The position numbers and the translations under genes are program-made. Positions 43,253-52,383 of a stretch of 64,000 nt of DNA are shown here, piece after piece; the first letter of the stretch is position 1; each line of letters begins with the position of its first letter. Source of the stretch: Candidatus Cloacimonadota bacterium (GTDB taxonomy: Bacteria; Cloacimonadota; Cloacimonadia; Cloacimonadales; Cloacimonadaceae); assembly GCA_020532545.1 (NCBI GenBank), contig JAJBAW010000005.1, positions 25,984 to 89,983 of the forward strand. Direction: 5' to 3'. Below the pieces are notes generated by a model. The model searched no databases, was not told the DNA's origin, and saw only the letters and a list, made by a program, of their open reading frames with translations.

Positions 43253-43732
43253 ATGTCTTTTAAGGAGTTCTCCGAATCTGCAGTAAGTAGTGGCTTTTCC
43301 GAAGCCCCTTCCCTGGGCAAATTGATGAGTGGAGCGGGCTCCGGCCCCTCCAGTAATCCCCTTCAGGAGGCCCTGAAGAAAAAAGGGTTGACCTTGAAGG
43401 TGCGATACCTGACAGGAGCTGTCTCTGATGATGGCTTTCGTATGCTCTTGGAAGACATCATGACGCGGAGCCTGCACCGGGGAGAAGTCCTCCAAGCCTC
43501 TGGAGATGTCGCGGTGCTGCGGGAAGACCACACCTTCGATAAGTCCGGAGAATATATTGTGGCTCTGAAATATATGGAGGTGCTTTCTTTGGACGGGCAT
43601 CTGGGCGAACTCCATGAAGAACTTAAAGAACAAGGTCTGCCTGAACCCGCCCCTACCGATATGGAGGAAGTTCTGAAAAATACCTTCCTGACCCCTGGAA
43701 CCCCCTCACCCATTGCCTTTGATATGGAGTAA
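43253..43732 (+). CDS. Unknown protein between portal and RNA polymerase
   Basis: 159 residues, starting 8 bases after the portal stop and ending 4 bases before the RNA polymerase ATG. Acidic, mostly helical, with an unstructured first ~40 residues. No motif recognised. Position might suit a head-assembly or RNA polymerase accessory protein, but neither is shown. Confidence 0.6.
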   Translation: MSFKEFSESAVSSGFSEAPSLGKLMSGAGSGPSSNPLQEALKKKGLTLKVRYLTGAVSDDGFRMLLEDIMTRSLHRGEVLQASGDVAVLREDHTFDKSGEYIVALKYMEVLSLDGHLGELHEELKEQGLPEPAPTDMEEVLKNTFLTPGTPSPIAFDME

Positions 43733-43736
43733 GTGC

Positions 43737-46700
43737 ATGCCTGCACCTTCGCTTCGCCGCATAGTAGACAATCCGGATAACATCCGGCGAGCCATCTTTG
43801 ACAGCGCCATACGAGCCTTGCAGGGAAAATTCCCCATACAGGCCAAGCACGTCACCATCCAGGCCAAGAACTTCCGGGTGGAGCACGTACCCTTGTCCCA
43901 TAATCAGCAAAAAACCATCCTGATGGCTCGGGGCAACGCTTCGGATCCCGTCTATGCGGATCTGGTGATTACCAGCAACCAAACCGGAAAAACCCTGCTG
44001 GAAGTGCCCAAGCATCGCATTATGAGCCTGCCTTACTACACCAATCGGTATACCTTCCTGGTGGATGGGAATGAATACAATGTAGTGAATCAGCTGCGTA
44101 CCAAGTCTGGTGTCTATACCCGGCGGCGAGGCAACGACACCCTGGAAAGCGCGTTCAACCTGGCTAAAGGGGCCAACTTTAAGCTACTCATGGACCCTGA
44201 GACCGGAGTATTCAAAGTAGACATCCTGCATTCCACGCTGCCTTTGATCGGGGTCCTACGGGTACTGAGCACTCCTGAGACAGAGATCCGGCAAGAACTC
44301 GGGCCTGATCTGTATACGGCCAACTTGATTTCTGAAAATCAGTTCAACAGGACTTTGAACACCCTGTATGAAAAACTGGTGCGCTACAAATCTCCTCTGG
44401 GGGACCGTGCCTCCAAAGAAGAAAAGATGCGGGCTATTCGTCAGTATTTTGAAGGTACAGAAATCAATCCGGAAACCACCAAGTTGACCCTCGGGACAGC
44501 TTTTTCCTCCGTGTCTTCAAAAACCATCCTACAAGCCGCTAAAAAAATACTGCGGGTCTACAACGAAGAAGACGATCTGGACGAGAGGGATAATCTCGAG
44601 TTCCAGAAAGTCTTTTCCGTAGAGGACTTTGTGCGTGAAGTTCTGGAGAAAAACACGGCAGACCTGCGTAAAATCAAACAGCGCCTGGACTCCTTCTCTC
44701 CCAGTGGTAAACAAGCGGAAGACCGCCTTTCCATAAAAGCTGCCTTAAGCCCTGCCTACTTTTCCAAGCCGCTCAAAAACTTTATTGTCACCAGTTCTAT
44801 AAGCCGTCTTCCCGGGCAGATTAACCCCATGGAGATGGTATCCAGTTCCGGAATTGTCACCCGGCTGGGAGAGGGGGCCATCTCTTCTGACCGAGCGGTA
44901 CCGGATGAGACCCGCGCTGTAAACTACTCTTACATGGGAGTCATTGATCCGGTAGAAACCCCGGAAAGCGGGAAAATAGGTATCGATAACCGCTTTACCC
45001 TCACCGCCCTGAAAGGTACAGACAATGAGTTGTACCAGGAGGTTGTGAACTGCCATACCGGTCAGCGAGAAAAGAAACGTCTCATAGAACTGCGAGACAA
45101 AATTCTTGGCTTCCCGGATGAAAATCCGGAGGCTGCGAAAAAACCTTCAGATATCGTGCCTGCCACCCAACATGGGAAACTGGTGAAAGTTCCCCGTCGA
45201 TCCCTTGATTACCAGATCCCTTCTATCAGCCACCTGGGATCTGTAGCCGTCAATTCCCTGCCGTTTGTCAATGCCAATCAGGCAAATCGTATCGTTATGG
45301 GTTCCAAGCACATACAGCAGGCTCTCCCTCTCAAGTATCGGGATAAGCGTCTGGTGGAGGCTGATCTCGGGAACGGTAAATCCACTTACGACGAGGTAGG
45401 CAGTTTCATGCTGCCCAAAGCCCCTGTAGATGGCAAAGTGATCCGTATTGATGACGACTTCATCTACATTCGTGGAGTAGACGGAGTTACCCATCAGGTG
45501 GACTATGAGAAAAATATGCCTCTGGCGACCAAGACCATGCTGGACAATACCCTCACGGTCAAGGTAGGGGACAGCGTGAAAAAGGGAGAACCCCTGGCAG
45601 ACTCCAATTTTACCAAAGATAAAAAGCTGGCTTTGGGGAAAAACCTGCGAGTCACTTATCTGCCCTACTTCGGGATGAATCATGAGGACGGCATTGTCAT
45701 TTCTGAGGGCGCCGCCAAGAAATTAACCTCTGTACATTCTGAAAAAGTGGTGATCGGGCGTGAGGGCTCTCGCTCTTTTGATAAGCGGAAGTTTGCCAAC
45801 TACTTCCCTACAAAATTCACTCAGGAACAGCTCACTAAACTGGATGAAGAAGGGATTGTAAAAAAAGGCCAACTTCTTCAAAAGGGGGACCCGATAGCCC
45901 TGGTACTGGAAGATAATTCGGAGTCTCGATCCAATCAAATCCTGGGACTGCTCCACAAAAGTTTGCGTGACCCTTACCGCGATGCCAGCGAAGTCTACGA
46001 GGAGAATTACCCCGCGGAAGTTCTCGAAGTTCACAAAACCGGTCGGGTGGTGACCGTACTGCTAAAGATGGAAAAGCCCATGACGGTGGGGGATAAGCTC
46101 TGTTATGACCAATACACCGAGGTCTTGACCGATAGAGGATGGGTCAGAATATCAGAGGTGACCTGGGAAGACAGGATTTGCACCCTGAACCCCTCTGGAG
46201 AGATTGAGTACCAAGGCTTTACGGAAACCCATAGGTACCCACAAGGGGGTCGCATGTACAGCCTGGTGTCCCAACAGCTGGACATGCTGGTCACTGATAA
46301 GCACCGTAACTACGTTAAGCTTAGAGGTGCAGAAGATTTTTCCCTGGTATCCGCTGATGAGATGTTCGGTAACCGGGTCCGCTTCAAGAAATCTGGTAAC
46401 TGGGTTGGGAGCTCCCCTGAAGTGATCACCCTCCCTTCTCTCGAAGTGAAGGCTGGGCAGTCTGGAAACGGTTCCCGTTGGATGCCTGAGGTTCAGATTC
46501 CGGTCAAAACCTACATGATGTTGTTGGGGGCCTACCTCTCCGAGGGGAACTTGGTCTTTCATGAGGATAGTGGTTCTTTTGGCATCGATATCTGTTGCTA
46601 CGCCGAACATAAAAGAGACGCTCTGCTTCCTGCCTTGGATGAAGCTGGTCTAAAATATACACGCACACTGGACAAAGGGCAGGTACGCAGCATTAGGATC

Positions 46701-49220
46701 TTCGGAAAACAGCTGCACGCCGAATTTTCTAAGTATGGAGCCTACGCCCACCTCAAACGTGTACCCTCCGATGTCTTTTCCTTTGCCAAGGAAGATCTGC
46801 AGATCCTGTTCGATTGGATGATGTGGGGAGACGGTCACAAGCATCGTAACTCTGGGCTCCCGGTTAGCTACACAACTGTCTCCAAAGGTCTGGCCGACGA
46901 CGTTCAAAAGCTGTGTCTGCATATCGGGATCGCGGCCAACGTCTCTCAGCTCAATACCGCTCGGGTTGACACCATTGTTGGAGTTCAACACAAATGCCGT
47001 CCTACCTGGCAGGTGCAGATTGTATCCACGAAGTTGGAGCCTCAGATCAACCACGGACATGTTAGGAAACAAAAAATACAGATTGAAAAGTGGGTGATGG
47101 ATTTCAGAGAACCAGTCTACTGTCTTACTGTCCCCAACCATGTTATGTATGTCCGTCGTAACGGGAAGGCGTACTGGTCTGGTAACTCCGGGACCTATGG
47201 CAACAAGGGTGTCTGCACCGCCATCATCCCGGACCACCAGATGGTACAGGATGAGAGCGGCAAACCCCTAGATGTAGTCTTCACCAGTGCCGGAGTTATC
47301 GGACGTATCAACCCGGCGCAGATCCTGGAATCGACTCTTGGAAAGGTTGCTGACAAGACGGGGCAGCCCTATCTGATTAAAAACTTTTCCAAGGATGATT
47401 ATGTCAAATTCGTCCGAGATGAGATGGTCAAACATAACGTATCGGACAAAGAAACCCTAACGGATCCTGTCACAGGCAAAAAGATCCCGGGAGTCTTTGT
47501 TGGAGTGCAACACATCCATAAGCTCTTCAAGACTACGGACTCCAACTATGCCGCACGGGGCATTGAAGGTCCTCACGATATGGACGAGGTACCTACAGGC
47601 TCGGGAAAGACGGGGCCCAAAGCACTCGGCAATATGGAAATCAATGCCCTTATTTCCCATAATGCCCGAAGCCTGCTGCGTGAAGGGTCTATGTTGCGCA
47701 GTTCCAAAAACAGCGACTTCTGGAGACAGTTTCAGGCAGGCGGGATAACCCACTTCCCTACAGAAAAAAAGAGCTTTGGCAAGTTCTCTGCCATCCTTAA
47801 TCAGGCAGGCATTAAACTGGAGAACACTGGAGACTCTTTGAAAATGGGGCCCTTGACCGACAAAGATGTTCTGGCTCTGAGCTCCGGAGAAATCCTGGAA
47901 GGAAAGCGCCTGGACAACAAATTGCGGCCAGAAGCCGGAGGCCTTTTTGATGAGGCTATCACCGGGGGCTTATCCGGAACCAAGTGGGGGCATATCAAGC
48001 TGACCGAGCCTGTGGTCAACCCGATCTTTATTGATTGTGCCAAAGCTCTGCTGCGCCTCTCCACAAAAGAGTTTGACGCTTTGATGTTGAGTCACGGAGG
48101 TGCTGAAATTAAGAAGCGCCTCGATGCGTTGAATATCGAAACCGAACTTCTTGCCGCAGAGAAGGCTCTGCAGAATCCAAAACTGAAGGGCAACAAACTG
48201 GATCAGGAAATCAAACGCCTTAAATTTTTGAGGGCTTTGAAAGATCGCGGACTGAAAGCGGGAGAAGCCTATGTACTGACTGTGGTACCCGTTACTCCTC
48301 CGGTACTGCGCCCCATCACCGTTGGCAAGACAGGCGACCTGATGGAAAATGACAGCAACAACCTGTACAAAGACCTGATTCTCCAGAACAATTCCTTTCA
48401 GAAAATCAAAGAAGCTGACCTTGGTGAAGAGGTCCTCCAGAAAAATCGTAAGGATCTGGTCGATAGAGTAAAAGAGCTGACCGGAGTCGTATCCCCTTCC
48501 AGCGCCCACCTGGCGGGGAGAAATGTTAAAGGAGCCCTCCAATACCTTGCAGGGGATCAGCCGAAGCATGGCTACTTCCAGCGCAAAGTCATCTACTCGA
48601 AGATGAACCTCTCTGGACGTGCCACCATTACTCCAGACAACACCCTCGGTATGGACGAAGTGGGGATGCCGGAGGACATGGCTTGGGAGATGTACAAACC
48701 GTTTATCATTCGAAGGCTGACCCAGCAGGGCTACGGTATGGTGCAAGCCAAAGAAGCCGTCACCGAGCGCAGTGATTCTGCCAGGCAATGTCTTCTGGAA
48801 GAGATGGGAAAAAGACCGGTATTGGTCAACAGGGCTCCGACACTCTGGAAATATTCCATCATGGCAGCGCGGCCTCGATTACGCGCAGGCAAATCTCTGG
48901 GTGTAAATTCCTTGTGGGAATCCGCCTGGAATGCTGACTACGATGGGGATGCTATCAACATCCACCTCCCCGTCCAGGATGAGGCCATCGAGGATGCTAA
49001 AAAAATGCTGCCCAGCCAGCTTGTGTTCAGTGAACGCAAGCGTGGCGACCTGCTCTATGCCCCCACACAAGAACCCATCGTTGGCCTGTACAAAGTCACC
49101 CAAAATCTGGGGCAGGCTCAGCTTGGAGCCAAGGCCAAGAAATTTCGGAACGTGGAGGAGGCTTGGAAGGCCTACTATGACGGATCGTTGAAGGCGACAG
49201 ATTTAGTGGAGATAGGCTGA
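43737..49220 (+). CDS. Fused RNA polymerase beta - N-terminal beta' subunit, interrupted by an intein
   Basis: 1827 codons from the ATG at 43737 (GGAG 7 bases upstream; the frame is open to 43713). Beta half: YFGMNHEDGIVISEGAAKKL, then MTVGDKL | intein | SGTYGNKGVCTAIIPDHQM, the GDK...GNKG motif whose two lysines contact the active centre. Beta' half: RPVLVNRAPTLWKYSIMAAR and WNADYDGDAINIHLPVQDEA, carrying the three Mg-binding Asp residues. Mature extein is ~1465 residues. It stops ~80 residues after the NADYDGD motif, so the bridge helix and trigger loop part of beta' is missing and must come from another gene, as in giant phages with split beta'. Late transcription is the likely job. Confidence 0.85.
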   Translation: MPAPSLRRIVDNPDNIRRAIFDSAIRALQGKFPIQAKHVTIQAKNFRVEHVPLSHNQQKTILMARGNASDPVYADLVITSNQTGKTLLEVPKHRIMSLPYYTNRYTFLVDGNEYNVVNQLRTKSGVYTRRRGNDTLESAFNLAKGANFKLLMDPETGVFKVDILHSTLPLIGVLRVLSTPETEIRQELGPDLYTANLISENQFNRTLNTLYEKLVRYKSPLGDRASKEEKMRAIRQYFEGTEINPETTKLTLGTAFSSVSSKTILQAAKKILRVYNEEDDLDERDNLEFQKVFSVEDFVREVLEKNTADLRKIKQRLDSFSPSGKQAEDRLSIKAALSPAYFSKPLKNFIVTSSISRLPGQINPMEMVSSSGIVTRLGEGAISSDRAVPDETRAVNYSYMGVIDPVETPESGKIGIDNRFTLTALKGTDNELYQEVVNCHTGQREKKRLIELRDKILGFPDENPEAAKKPSDIVPATQHGKLVKVPRRSLDYQIPSISHLGSVAVNSLPFVNANQANRIVMGSKHIQQALPLKYRDKRLVEADLGNGKSTYDEVGSFMLPKAPVDGKVIRIDDDFIYIRGVDGVTHQVDYEKNMPLATKTMLDNTLTVKVGDSVKKGEPLADSNFTKDKKLALGKNLRVTYLPYFGMNHEDGIVISEGAAKKLTSVHSEKVVIGREGSRSFDKRKFANYFPTKFTQEQLTKLDEEGIVKKGQLLQKGDPIALVLEDNSESRSNQILGLLHKSLRDPYRDASEVYEENYPAEVLEVHKTGRVVTVLLKMEKPMTVGDKLCYDQYTEVLTDRGWVRISEVTWEDRICTLNPSGEIEYQGFTETHRYPQGGRMYSLVSQQLDMLVTDKHRNYVKLRGAEDFSLVSADEMFGNRVRFKKSGNWVGSSPEVITLPSLEVKAGQSGNGSRWMPEVQIPVKTYMMLLGAYLSEGNLVFHEDSGSFGIDICCYAEHKRDALLPALDEAGLKYTRTLDKGQVRSIRIFGKQLHAEFSKYGAYAHLKRVPSDVFSFAKEDLQILFDWMMWGDGHKHRNSGLPVSYTTVSKGLADDVQKLCLHIGIAANVSQLNTARVDTIVGVQHKCRPTWQVQIVSTKLEPQINHGHVRKQKIQIEKWVMDFREPVYCLTVPNHVMYVRRNGKAYWSGNSGTYGNKGVCTAIIPDHQMVQDESGKPLDVVFTSAGVIGRINPAQILESTLGKVADKTGQPYLIKNFSKDDYVKFVRDEMVKHNVSDKETLTDPVTGKKIPGVFVGVQHIHKLFKTTDSNYAARGIEGPHDMDEVPTGSGKTGPKALGNMEINALISHNARSLLREGSMLRSSKNSDFWRQFQAGGITHFPTEKKSFGKFSAILNQAGIKLENTGDSLKMGPLTDKDVLALSSGEILEGKRLDNKLRPEAGGLFDEAITGGLSGTKWGHIKLTEPVVNPIFIDCAKALLRLSTKEFDALMLSHGGAEIKKRLDALNIETELLAAEKALQNPKLKGNKLDQEIKRLKFLRALKDRGLKAGEAYVLTVVPVTPPVLRPITVGKTGDLMENDSNNLYKDLILQNNSFQKIKEADLGEEVLQKNRKDLVDRVKELTGVVSPSSAHLAGRNVKGALQYLAGDQPKHGYFQRKVIYSKMNLSGRATITPDNTLGMDEVGMPEDMAWEMYKPFIIRRLTQQGYGMVQAKEAVTERSDSARQCLLEEMGKRPVLVNRAPTLWKYSIMAARPRLRAGKSLGVNSLWESAWNADYDGDAINIHLPVQDEAIEDAKKMLPSQLVFSERKRGDLLYAPTQEPIVGLYKVTQNLGQAQLGAKAKKFRNVEEAWKAYYDGSLKATDLVEIG
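46101..47186 (+). mobile_element. LAGLIDADG intein in the RNA polymerase
   Basis: 362 residues from Cys 789 to Asn 1150 of the ORF, between L and S of the extein GDKL|SGTYGNKG. Block A CYDQYTEVLTDRGWVRISEV, block B MLVTDKHRNYVKL (TxxH), block F VYCLTVPNHVMYVRRNG, end YWSGN with Ser as +1 residue. The penultimate His is Gly. Homing endonuclease motifs LLGAYLSEGN and LFDWMMWGDG. The in-frame position inside a universally conserved motif shows a real intein. Confidence 0.9.
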
Positions 49221-49221
49221 T

Positions 49222-50973
49222 ATGATCACCAAGATCGGTAAACAAATATACGACCCTCCTTACCCTCTCAGTAAGATACCTGGGCATCTTCACTGTGATC
49301 CAATCCACCGGTGGAGAGCCGAGACAGGGATTGAGCTCATCCATGAGGAGCCTACCTATGGTGAGTTTGAACGTATATTAAAAAATTGGAGGTTGATGTC
49401 GCCAGAACAAAAGAAGGAGAGCGACAGAAAATCTAAGGAAATGTTTGGTGTAGGGAACCTGGAGCATGCCCGTCTTTTGAGAGGACGGATGTCCCTCAAG
49501 AAACTTGGTTCACAGCTGCCTAGTATAGTTAACCTGCAGCCACACCAGCGTCGGGTCATTGAGCGGCTTCGTAACAGCACGGACGGTCTGATCGCCTACC
49601 ATTCGATGGGTTCTGGAAAGACTCTTACCTCACTGGCGGCGGCGGAAGACTCCTTGAGCAAGGACCCGGACAGCCGGGCGCTGTTTGTCGTCCCGGCCTC
49701 TCTGGTTGACAACGTCTATAAGGAGATCGACAAACATAAGCTGTCGGTGCCCAAAGACCGCCTCGACGTTCTCAGCTATGAGAAGGCAGTGCGCAGCGTA
49801 GATGACCTCCTGGCCAACCGATACAGCCTGGCCGTCATGGATGAGGCGCACAAGCTGCGGAACAAAGGAACCAAGAGGTACTCCGCTTTGTCGGAATTGG
49901 TGCGAGGAGCGGACAAACGGCTATTCCTTACGGGAACAGCCTCCTACAACAAGGCCTCGGACATCGCCCCACTGATCAACCTCGCCGCCAAGGACAAAGT
50001 TATTCCGGATGATCCGTCCGAGTTCGATAAAAAGTTCATCAAGACCAGGAAAATCCAGCCGAGTTGGTATGCCAGGACTTTTCATAACGCCAAACCTTCT
50101 GAGGTTGAAGAGGTCATTGAACACCCGGAGCTGATCGATTCTTTCGGGAAGTATGTTGACTTCCATGACGCCAGTGAATCGTCTCGGCAGCATTTCCCGA
50201 CGGAGAACGAAAAAGTCTTCCAAGCGCAGATGGACAAAGACCAGGTCCGGCACTACGGCTACCTGACCCAGAATATACCGGTCCACATCCGCTACAAAAT
50301 CAGGAAAGGGCTCCCCCTTAGCAAGCAGGAGTCCAAGGACCTCAACGCCTTTGCTTCCGGGGTACGTCAAGTCAGTGATTCGATCAATCCCTACTTGACT
50401 TCCCAGGAAAAAGTCTTTTCCCCAAAAATCGATCTGGCGGTGCGAAACCTTGAGGATAGTTTGAAGGCTAACCCAGATTTTCGTGGAGTTGTCTATTCTA
50501 ATTTCTTGGATGCTGGCCTTACCCCCTACGCCAGGAAATTGGAGCAGAAAGGCATCGCCCATCGAATGTTTACAGGTAGCCTCTCTGCCAAAGATAAAAA
50601 GCAGATTGTCGAGGAGTTCAATCAGGGAGGGGCCTCTGCTCCGAAGGTATTACTACTCAGCAGCAGCGGTGGTGAGGGGCTGGACCTGAAGGGGGTGCGC
50701 AAGGTACAGATACTTGAGCCCCATTTCAACAAGGCTAAACTGGATCAAGTACGGGCTCGAGCGGCCCGCTATCAGAGCCACTCCCACCTGCCCGAAGATC
50801 AGCGCAATGTTGATGTCGAATACTACCAGAGTGTGTTCCCTGATACCTACAAGCAGAAGTGGTTCAATATGAAGAAGGATCAAGCTATCGACCAGTATCT
50901 GCACCAGAATTCGGATCAGAAACAGAAGGTCATCGATACCTTGAAAAATCTGGCTAAAAAGAACAGAAAATAA
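49222..50973 (+). CDS. SNF2-family ATPase encoded with RNA polymerase
   Basis: 583 residues, ATG one base after the polymerase stop. N-terminal ~100 residues unknown (DPIHRWRAETGIELIHEEPT). Then motif I LIAYHSMGSGKTLTSLAAAE, Ia ALFVVPASLVDNVYKEI, II SLAVMDEAHKLRNKG, III RLFLTGTASYNK, and C-terminal RGVVYSNFLDAGLTPYARKL, LLLSSSGGEGLDLKGVRKVQ, DQVRARAARYQSH. Distinct from the SNF2 at 39057. Co-transcription with RNA polymerase suggests a RapA-like role (recycling stalled polymerase), which is inference. Confidence 0.8.
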   Translation: MITKIGKQIYDPPYPLSKIPGHLHCDPIHRWRAETGIELIHEEPTYGEFERILKNWRLMSPEQKKESDRKSKEMFGVGNLEHARLLRGRMSLKKLGSQLPSIVNLQPHQRRVIERLRNSTDGLIAYHSMGSGKTLTSLAAAEDSLSKDPDSRALFVVPASLVDNVYKEIDKHKLSVPKDRLDVLSYEKAVRSVDDLLANRYSLAVMDEAHKLRNKGTKRYSALSELVRGADKRLFLTGTASYNKASDIAPLINLAAKDKVIPDDPSEFDKKFIKTRKIQPSWYARTFHNAKPSEVEEVIEHPELIDSFGKYVDFHDASESSRQHFPTENEKVFQAQMDKDQVRHYGYLTQNIPVHIRYKIRKGLPLSKQESKDLNAFASGVRQVSDSINPYLTSQEKVFSPKIDLAVRNLEDSLKANPDFRGVVYSNFLDAGLTPYARKLEQKGIAHRMFTGSLSAKDKKQIVEEFNQGGASAPKVLLLSSSGGEGLDLKGVRKVQILEPHFNKAKLDQVRARAARYQSHSHLPEDQRNVDVEYYQSVFPDTYKQKWFNMKKDQAIDQYLHQNSDQKQKVIDTLKNLAKKNRK

Positions 50974-50989
50974 AAGGTCCCGGAAAGTA

Positions 50990-51017
50990 CAAGGGGGTTT
51001 ACGATGCTCTTGCTAAA
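50990..51017 (+). repeat. 28-nt operon-end direct repeat, copy 2
   Basis: Identical to 18364-18391. It directly abuts the terminator stem, after the last gene of the portal-RNA polymerase operon. Confidence 0.75.
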
Positions 51018-51050
51018 AAAAAGTGCGCGGGGGTTAGCCGCGCACTTTTT
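51018..51050. terminator. Terminator of portal-RNA polymerase operon
   Basis: Stem AAAAAGTGCGCGG / CCGCGCACTTTTT with a 7-base loop and T-run, bidirectional. Confidence 0.85.
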
Positions 51051-51080
51051 CCAGGCTGTCTCTGCGCCTGGCCCAGCCGG

Positions 51081-51156
51081 TTCTTAAGTTTTCCTTAAGA
51101 AAATATCTCAGCCCCTACAAGGCCTTGCGGGCTGAAAATGCACAAGCGAGTGCATT
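51081..51156 (-). other. Cluster of three hairpins in gene-free gap
   Basis: TTCTTAAG/CTTAAGAA (51081-51101), TCAGCCC/GGGCTGA (51108-51135) and AATGCAC/GTGCATT (51137-51156). On the - strand the last one is followed by TTTTC, so it could terminate the gene ending at 51218. The rest may be a small structured RNA. No ORF fits the 167-base gap. Confidence 0.45.
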
Positions 51157-51217
51157 CTTTATCTTGTGCCAAGATCTGCTGTGCAGCCATAGGGAGTCTG
51201 GTTGATCCCAAAGAAAT

Positions 51218-52300
51218 TCATGGTTTGGATCTCCTCTGCATGGCCTTAATTCGATAATACTTTTCTCCGGCGACCTTCTCCCGAGACACCGCCCCGATAA
51301 GCGCTGGGCTGACCCAAGTACGTTTCCCGGAGGAAAGCCTACGAATGTGGCCTCTGCGCCAATGGGTTTCCGGGGATTTTCGAGCAGGATAGTCGCCCTC
51401 GGCATAGGAGGGACTGGCCGCAGTCTTTGTCTGACCCGGGTTGATAATAATTTCCATAGGAGGCTTTACTGGAGATTTTCCAGCCTTGCTCCGCTTTTTA
51501 TTAAGTCCGGACAGCCCTTTGAGATTGAACCCTTTTGCCGGAGCCAAAGAAACATTGTGTGCCGACAGAAGGACCAGGGTTCGGATAGTCACTAAAACCT
51601 CTGCCTCCAGATCCGAAAGCAGCCCAAGAAAAGCATCTGTTGGGTTGGTTATCTTCTTCTGCATACGGATGTATACATCCAAAGTAGCGTCTCCCGCAGG
51701 GAGGGCATACAGCTGAGTGTCTTCCCGGACCCAGGGAAAAAGGCTATAACGAGCCCTCTCCCCGACCTGCCTGTCATGAGACAGCTTAGCCACGTCCTCC
51801 AGAAAGACTTCCGGATCTTCCAGGTACCCGATCAGCGCCGTCCCCAGAATGGGCACCCAGGATTTGAGATCATCCAGGTAGCACAGAGGAATGATGCCAA
51901 GAAAACCCTCTGTCTGATGAGGGGCTACGGCTTCCCGGAGACTGATGTTCAGAGAGGCCATATATTGATTTATGAAGAAGTCCTTGTAGGTGTCTTCCGA
52001 TCTAATCTCAAAAGCCAAAGCAATCCGCTTTGACGATCGGACCCGACCTTCCTTGCCATCGAATAAGGCCATAGGAAACTCAAATGCCGTGACTTTAAAA
52101 GGAAGCCTCCGTACATCCGTCGTAAAATTCTCCAAGGCAGAATCATCATCCAACACATCGCCATCTTCAGGGAGTTCTACACGTACAGCTTCTTCCAGGA
52201 GGGTCTGCACTGCCAAAAAGAAAGCCCGTGTCTTAGGATCCAGCCCTTTCAAAGGGAAGTGCTTCAGGCTGTCTATTGCCTGGGAAGTATAATTTAACAT
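51218..52300 (-). CDS. Unknown 360-aa protein
   Basis: Start at ATG 52300 with AAGGA upstream, preferred over the ATG at 52321 with no ribosome site. Residues ~1-250 are globular with no motif I know. The C-terminal ~60 residues are basic (SPETHWRRGHIRRLSSGKRT then WVSPALIGAV), a RGHxRR..SGKxxWVxP tail that I have seen on several unrelated phage proteins; its role is not known to me. First gene of the 51-64 kb leftward block to be reached from the right, flanked by terminators on both sides. Confidence 0.55.
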   Translation of the reverse strand: MLNYTSQAIDSLKHFPLKGLDPKTRAFFLAVQTLLEEAVRVELPEDGDVLDDDSALENFTTDVRRLPFKVTAFEFPMALFDGKEGRVRSSKRIALAFEIRSEDTYKDFFINQYMASLNISLREAVAPHQTEGFLGIIPLCYLDDLKSWVPILGTALIGYLEDPEVFLEDVAKLSHDRQVGERARYSLFPWVREDTQLYALPAGDATLDVYIRMQKKITNPTDAFLGLLSDLEAEVLVTIRTLVLLSAHNVSLAPAKGFNLKGLSGLNKKRSKAGKSPVKPPMEIIINPGQTKTAASPSYAEGDYPARKSPETHWRRGHIRRLSSGKRTWVSPALIGAVSREKVAGEKYYRIKAMQRRSKP

Positions 52301-52348
52301 TTCGATTCCTTTCTGAGCCATACGTTATAGAATAATTAGTTAAAAAAG

Positions 52349-52381
52349 AAAAGCCCGGTCCTGGTAAGGATCCGGGCTTTT
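52349..52381. terminator. Bidirectional terminator
   Basis: Stem AAAAGCCCGG / CCGGGCTTTT, with A-run before and T-run after. It ends the Ala-rich gene (leftward) just upstream of the gene at 51218-52300. Confidence 0.85.
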
Positions 52382-52383
52382 CT

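Noticed and set aside
49200..49240. Frameshift joining the RNA polymerase to the next ORF
   Set aside because: The following ORF starts with unrelated sequence and SNF2 motifs, so a frameshift would not restore beta'.
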